8,159 nt of DNA. It comes from an uncultured Verrucomicrobiota bacterium. Its GTDB lineage: Bacteria > Verrucomicrobiota > Kiritimatiellia > RFP12 > UBA1067. The position numbers and the translations under genes are program-made. The notes under the pieces are model-generated. The model did no database searches and was not told the origin of the DNA. It worked only from the letters and a program-made list of their open reading frames with translations. The stretch is taken from the NCBI GenBank assembly GCA_946615875.1, contig CAMOIK010000093.1, positions 1-8,159 on the forward strand, in the 5' to 3' direction. Below, one piece after another: positions 5,792 through 8,159 of the stretch (its first letter is position 1; every line of letters starts with the position of its first letter).

Positions 5792-6814
5792 ATGGAAGAA
5801 ATCAAATATCCGCTGGGCCGCGTGGTGTTCGGCTCCAGGGAGGCGATCGCCGCCGCCCTGGAGCGTTTCCACGCCATCGGCATCGACGAGGAGCGTTTGG
5901 CGGAAGACGGCGCCGCGCCGTATTCCGCCAAACGCACGACTATCGCAGGAGAGGCGCCGGTCGCCGGCGTCGGCACCTTCGAGGGGAGCGCGAAGCAGAC
6001 CGTCACGTTCGCGCCGAGCGCGAGGCCCGGTTGGTGGATACGCCGCCTGGACCAGCCGGAGCAGCTCGACACGCTCGTCGATATATCCAATCTCTGGACG
6101 AGCGCGCAAAATCTGGTGCTGCGCTCCGGCTCGCCCCACAACTACCTGCGGATGGTCGAGCACATCATAGCGCTGAAGCTTGGTCTCGGCCTCGACGACG
6201 TGCTCCTCAAGGTGAAGAGCGGCGATCCGCCGCTCTTCGACCAGTCGTCGCTGCCGCTCGTCAAGGCGATAGAGCACGGCAAGATCGTGGAGACCGGGCG
6301 CGACGCGACGTGGGTTACGGTCAAGGAGCCGCTCGCGTTCGGCGGCACGCGCGGGGATTTCCTCCTCGTCCTGCCAGCCGAGAACGGCGACAGGCGCCTG
6401 CGCATCGACTGCGCGATCTCATGGAGCACCGTCATCGGCGACCAGCGTGTGCGCTTCGACGTGACGCCCGAGACGTTCCGCTACGCGGCGCTCGCCCGCA
6501 CCAACGCCACCTACCGGCAGTATATTCTCGCGAAGACGGTGGGCAAGCTCTTCGCCGCCACGCGCAACTGGGGCTACAACGAGCGCAACATCCTCATCCA
6601 CGGGCGGAAGTTCTACACCAAGCCGCGCTTCCCGATGGGCGGCAAATTCCTTGAACCGGTGTGGCACCGCGCCACACTCGATCTGATGGCCGCCTTCTCG
6701 CTCACGGGAATCCACCGCTTCGCCGGCACGATAGTGAGCTTCCGCGCGGGGCACACGCTCGACTGTGACGCCGTCCGCGCATTCTACAGAAACGATTTGA
6801 TATGCTCGCTCTGA
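5792..6814 (+). CDS. Divergent LpxC-family protein (UDP-3-O-acyl-GlcNAc deacetylase-like)
   Basis: True LpxC is the cytoplasmic zinc deacetylase that commits UDP-acyl-GlcNAc to lipid A synthesis. This 340-residue protein, longer than the roughly 305 of E. coli LpxC, has an extra N-terminal segment (1-46) and then both LpxC halves: GVGTFEGSAKQTVTFAPS (59-76), VEHIIALKLGLGLDDV (122-137), PPLFDQSSLPLVKAI (146-160), ARTNATY (235-241), EPVWHRATLDLMAAF (288-302) and FRAGHTLD (317-324). Glu123, His124, His292, Asp297 and His321 fit E78, H79, H238, D242 and H265 of E. coli. However, one residue is inserted between His292 and Asp297, the GDL motif carrying D246 is AAF, and the GLHTG histidine is Phe63. 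It may be a paralogue or inactive. ATG 5792 is preferred over a GTG at 5762; neither has a strong Shine-Dalgarno site. Confidence 0.82.
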   Translation: MEEIKYPLGRVVFGSREAIAAALERFHAIGIDEERLAEDGAAPYSAKRTTIAGEAPVAGVGTFEGSAKQTVTFAPSARPGWWIRRLDQPEQLDTLVDISNLWTSAQNLVLRSGSPHNYLRMVEHIIALKLGLGLDDVLLKVKSGDPPLFDQSSLPLVKAIEHGKIVETGRDATWVTVKEPLAFGGTRGDFLLVLPAENGDRRLRIDCAISWSTVIGDQRVRFDVTPETFRYAALARTNATYRQYILAKTVGKLFAATRNWGYNERNILIHGRKFYTKPRFPMGGKFLEPVWHRATLDLMAAFSLTGIHRFAGTIVSFRAGHTLDCDAVRAFYRNDLICSL

Positions 6815-7590
6815 AACTGGACAAACCCCTGATCGTCTTCGACATCGAATCGACCGGCCTCTCGCCGCGCCAGGACAGGATCATCGAACTGGCCGCGATC
6901 AAGGTGACGCCGGACGGCTCCGAAATCGAAAAGTCGTGGCTGCTGAACCCGACCGTCCGCATACCGCCGGAGACGACGAAGATACATGGCATCACCGACG
7001 AGATAGTGAAAAACTGCCCCACGTTCAAGGAGAGGGCCGAAGAGATATTCGAGTTCTTCCGCGACTGCGACCTTTCCGGCTTCAACGCAGACCGTTTCGA
7101 CATCCCGTGCCTGGAGGAGGAGTTCGCCAGGGTCGGCTTGAACTTCGCCGCGTCTGCTCGCCGGCACGTTGATGTGCAGCGCATCTACCACCGGATGGAG
7201 CCGCGCGATCTTTCCGCAGCCGTCCAGTTCTACCTCGGGCGCACCCACGATGGCGCGCATGGCGCGGAGGCCGACACCCGCGCCACCCTAGAAGTCCTCA
7301 AGGCGCAGATGCGCAAATACCCTTCCCTCCCAGGCGATGTCGCAGCGATGGACGAATATCTCGCCCCCCACGATCCGAGGAACGCCGACCGCAACGGCAT
7401 GCTCCGCTGGGTCAACGGCGAGCTGACGATCAACTTCGGACGCAAGAAAGGCGCGGTGCTGCGCAAGATGCTGCTTGACGACCCTGGCTACCTGCGGTGG
7501 ATAATCAAGGGGGACTTCGACACGGAGGTGCGCATGATAGTCCGCGATCTTTTCGAGAACGGGCGCCTCCCGCCTAGACCGCAAATTTAA
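6802..7590 (+). CDS. DEDDh-family 3'-5' exonuclease (DnaQ-like)
   Basis: This 262-residue cytoplasmic protein is a metal-dependent 3'-5' exonuclease of the DnaQ/RNase T superfamily. All three motifs are intact: Exo I VFDIESTG with Asp14 and Glu16, Exo II FNADRFD with Asn95 and Asp100, and Exo III HGAEADT with His153 and Asp158, which makes it the DEDDh type. The domain spans about 9-175. A C-terminal region (about 205-250) has NFGRKKGAVLRKM, then DPGYLRWIIKGDF, similar to a small module (FGKYKGxxL, YLxWILK) attached to many bacterial exonuclease-domain proteins. The start overlaps the LpxC-like gene by 13 nt, which suggests translational coupling. The sequence does not say whether the substrate is DNA or RNA; DNA repair or proofreading is possible. 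It is not a polymerase III epsilon subunit in any obvious way. Confidence 0.9.
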   Translation: MLALKLDKPLIVFDIESTGLSPRQDRIIELAAIKVTPDGSEIEKSWLLNPTVRIPPETTKIHGITDEIVKNCPTFKERAEEIFEFFRDCDLSGFNADRFDIPCLEEEFARVGLNFAASARRHVDVQRIYHRMEPRDLSAAVQFYLGRTHDGAHGAEADTRATLEVLKAQMRKYPSLPGDVAAMDEYLAPHDPRNADRNGMLRWVNGELTINFGRKKGAVLRKMLLDDPGYLRWIIKGDFDTEVRMIVRDLFENGRLPPRPQI

Positions 7591-7605
7591 CGATTCCGCA
7601 ATCTC

Positions 7606-8159
7606 ATGAACAAAGCATACGATGCGAAGGCCGCAGAGGCCAAGTGGTATCCCATCTGGGAGAAGAACGGTTACTTCCACTCCGAGCCGGGGAAGGGCGA
7701 GCCCTACTCGGTCGTCATCCCGCCGCCGAACGTGACGGGCATCCTCCACATGGGCCACGCCCTCAACCAGACCATCCAGGACATCTTGGTGCGCTGGCGC
7801 AGGATGTCTGGTTTCAACACACTGTGGCTGCCGGGCACGGACCATGCCGGCATCGCCACGCAGAACGTGGTGGAGAAGGCGCTGCGCAAGGAGGGCAAGC
7901 GCAGGCAGGATCTTGGGCGCGAGGCGTTCCTAGAGCGCGTCTGGGAGTGGAAGCGGCAGTATGGCGGCACGATAGTGCACCAGCAGAGGATGCTTGGCAA
8001 CTCCACCGACTGGCGGCGGGAGCGCTTCACGTTCGACGAGGGCTGCTCGCGCGCGGTCGCCAAGGTCTTTACGCGGCTCTACTACGAGGGCTTGATCTAC
8101 AAGGGCAACTACATCGTGAACTGGTGCCCGCGCTGCGGCACCGCGCTCGCCAACGACGA
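7606..8159 (+). CDS. valS: Valyl-tRNA synthetase, 5' part
   Basis: The first 184 codons of a class I aminoacyl-tRNA synthetase run off the window end. ValRS attaches valine to tRNA-Val and edits mischarged threonine. The features are diagnostic: the opening YDAKAAEAKWYPIWEKNGYF, the ATP-binding HIGH-type motif HMGH (residues 48-51) inside PPPNVTGILHMGHALN, then TDHAGIATQNVVE (78-90), DWRRERFTFDE, and the start of the editing insertion with NWCPRCGTAL (172-181). ValRS is favoured over IleRS and LeuRS by PNVTGxLHMGHAL and the GTDHAGIATQ block. The start ATG has no visible Shine-Dalgarno site, and only 15 nt separate it from the exonuclease stop, so it may be read through from upstream. A full-length ValRS would be about 850-950 residues. 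Confidence 0.96.
   Translation, partial: MNKAYDAKAAEAKWYPIWEKNGYFHSEPGKGEPYSVVIPPPNVTGILHMGHALNQTIQDILVRWRRMSGFNTLWLPGTDHAGIATQNVVEKALRKEGKRRQDLGREAFLERVWEWKRQYGGTIVHQQRMLGNSTDWRRERFTFDEGCSRAVAKVFTRLYYEGLIYKGNYIVNWCPRCGTALAND

Noticed and set aside
1..8159. CRISPR array, insertion sequence, prophage or defence system
   Set aside because: There are no regularly spaced repeats, transposase or integrase motifs, terminal inverted repeats or toxin-antitoxin pairs. All genes read as chromosomal housekeeping or envelope genes.

Overview
The window is a GC-rich, gene-dense stretch with every supported gene on the + strand and only short gaps. It holds an OadB C-terminus, LpxC-family and LpoB-family proteins and many lipoproteins, so the host is a Gram-negative (diderm), probably anaerobic bacterium. 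Frequent ATA isoleucine codons and the gene mix would suit the Verrucomicrobiota/Kiritimatiellota (PVC) lineages. That placement is an inference from style, not shown by any marker.

Layout: (1) 2-196, the 3' end of a sodium-pumping decarboxylase beta subunit (OadB type). (2) 202-5765, six consecutive genes for exported proteins: a two-domain lipoprotein, a COG3014-family lipoprotein, a small LA_2272-like surface-repeat protein, a periplasmic protein joining an LpoB/CsgG-like N-terminal fold to a PEGA-like domain, a YcfL-family (DUF1425) lipoprotein, and an LpoB-family lipoprotein. (3) 5792-6814, a divergent LpxC-family protein with altered active-site motifs. (4) 6802-7590, a DEDDh 3'-5' exonuclease overlapping the previous gene by 13 nt. 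(5) 7606 to the window end, the N-terminal third or less of valyl-tRNA synthetase.

The core of region 2 is a known neighbourhood: COG3014 protein, YcfL and LpoB sit together in several gammaproteobacteria, and ycfL-lpoB are adjacent in E. coli, where LpoB activates the peptidoglycan synthase PBP1b. Here the same set occurs in what looks like a distant organism, with two extra exported proteins between the COG3014 gene and ycfL and a further lipoprotein in front. The tight spacing and the clear Shine-Dalgarno sites before five of the six genes suggest one transcription unit for envelope assembly or stress. The LpxC-like gene follows directly, so peptidoglycan, outer-membrane and lipid A-like functions may be linked.

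No RNA genes, insertion sequences, CRISPR arrays or convincing intrinsic terminators were seen. No intergenic stretch exceeds about 40 nt, so no gene-free region needs separate description. No sigma-70 promoter could be called in the short gaps; the operon promoter may lie upstream of the window.
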